The notes beneath the pieces are model-generated. The model was not told the DNA's origin. It made no database searches and worked only from the letters and a program-made list of their open reading frames with translations. Below, one piece after another: positions 49,938 through 49,977 of a DNA stretch of 49,977 nucleotides. The DNA lies in assembly GCA_910587135.1 (NCBI GenBank), contig CAJULF010000020.1, positions 1 to 49,977 on the forward strand. The letters are read 5' to 3'. Source of the stretch: an uncultured Oscillospiraceae bacterium (GTDB lineage: Bacteria > Bacillota > Clostridia > Oscillospirales > Ruminococcaceae). Position numbers and translations under genes: made by a program. Positions within the stretch are counted from its first letter, which is position 1. Every line of letters begins with the position of its first letter.

Positions 49938-49977
49938 ACCTAAACAAGCTTCAGACATCTGCAAGGAGTGGCGTTTA

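Noticed and set aside
49735..49947. 70-codon frame at the window end
   Set aside because: Low-complexity Asn/Asp sequence in another frame of the hydrophobic membrane-protein frame, which is more protein-like.

Overview
The window reads as chromosomal DNA from a spore-forming Clostridia species, most likely Oscillospiraceae/Ruminococcaceae (Ruminococcus / Eubacterium siraeum-like). The evidence is Gram-positive PolC, a LysM-GH18 spore-type cortex hydrolase, an uppS-cdsA-dxr-rseP-ispG-polC operon, strong AGGAGG ribosome sites, consensus TTGACA/TATAAT promoters with 17-bp spacers, and glycan-degrading genes typical of gut fibre degraders. No RNA gene, CRISPR array or intact transposase was seen.

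Layout. 1-2042 (+): end of an unknown gene, a cysteine amidase and a two-LysM GH18 hydrolase whose Shine-Dalgarno is separated from its start by a perfect hairpin. 2043-2992: intergenic repeats and a gene remnant. 2993-4414 (-): MATE efflux pump. 4630-8676 (-): carbohydrate operon GH43, GH5 lipoprotein, solute-binding lipoprotein, with a divergent AraC regulator (8976-9866, +). 10265-13243 (+): a 992-aa membrane c-di-GMP phosphodiesterase (propeller, Y_Y_Y, TM, HD-GYP). 13603-16988 (+): TetR, ABC ATPase, ABC permease and MFS pump, with matching operator-like palindromes before tetR and before the ABC gene. 17109-17972 (-): class II fructose-bisphosphate aldolase.

18100-34724 (-): a long histidine biosynthesis gene train. 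In transcription order it reads hisZ-hisG-hisD, GNAT/P-loop fusion, epimerase, hisB, GNAT, Nudix, unknown, hisH, radical SAM, hisA, 42-aa ORF, Imm22-like gene broken by one amber codon, hisF, two DUF4253 paralogues, helical-repeat protein, Nudix-HisI fusion, then (with its own promoter) RdgB/HAM1, hisE, a membrane-tethered sigma-like protein and a HAD hydrolase. hisC and a histidinol-phosphatase of known type are not seen. About half of the genes are accessory, and several resemble orphan immunity or nucleotide-sanitising genes.

34910-47001 (-): hom-pyrH-frr-uppS-cdsA-dxr-rseP-ispG-polC, a compact housekeeping operon covering pyrimidine nucleotide, ribosome recycling, isoprenoid/undecaprenyl, phospholipid, site-2 protease and replication functions. 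47255-49937 (-): aldo/keto reductase, a zinc-ribbon membrane protein and a partial membrane protein.

The most unusual structure is a family of four dispersed, non-coding elements of about 170-190 bp (2088-2272, 9958-10125, 13283-13462, 48351-48712). They lie just beyond gene ends. Three of them have copies of a terminator hairpin on both sides. Their central hairpin differs between copies by compensating base changes, which points to selection on structure. One copy is itself split by a small inverted-repeat element (48384-48560) with 20-bp perfect termini and an apparent TA or TTAA target duplication.
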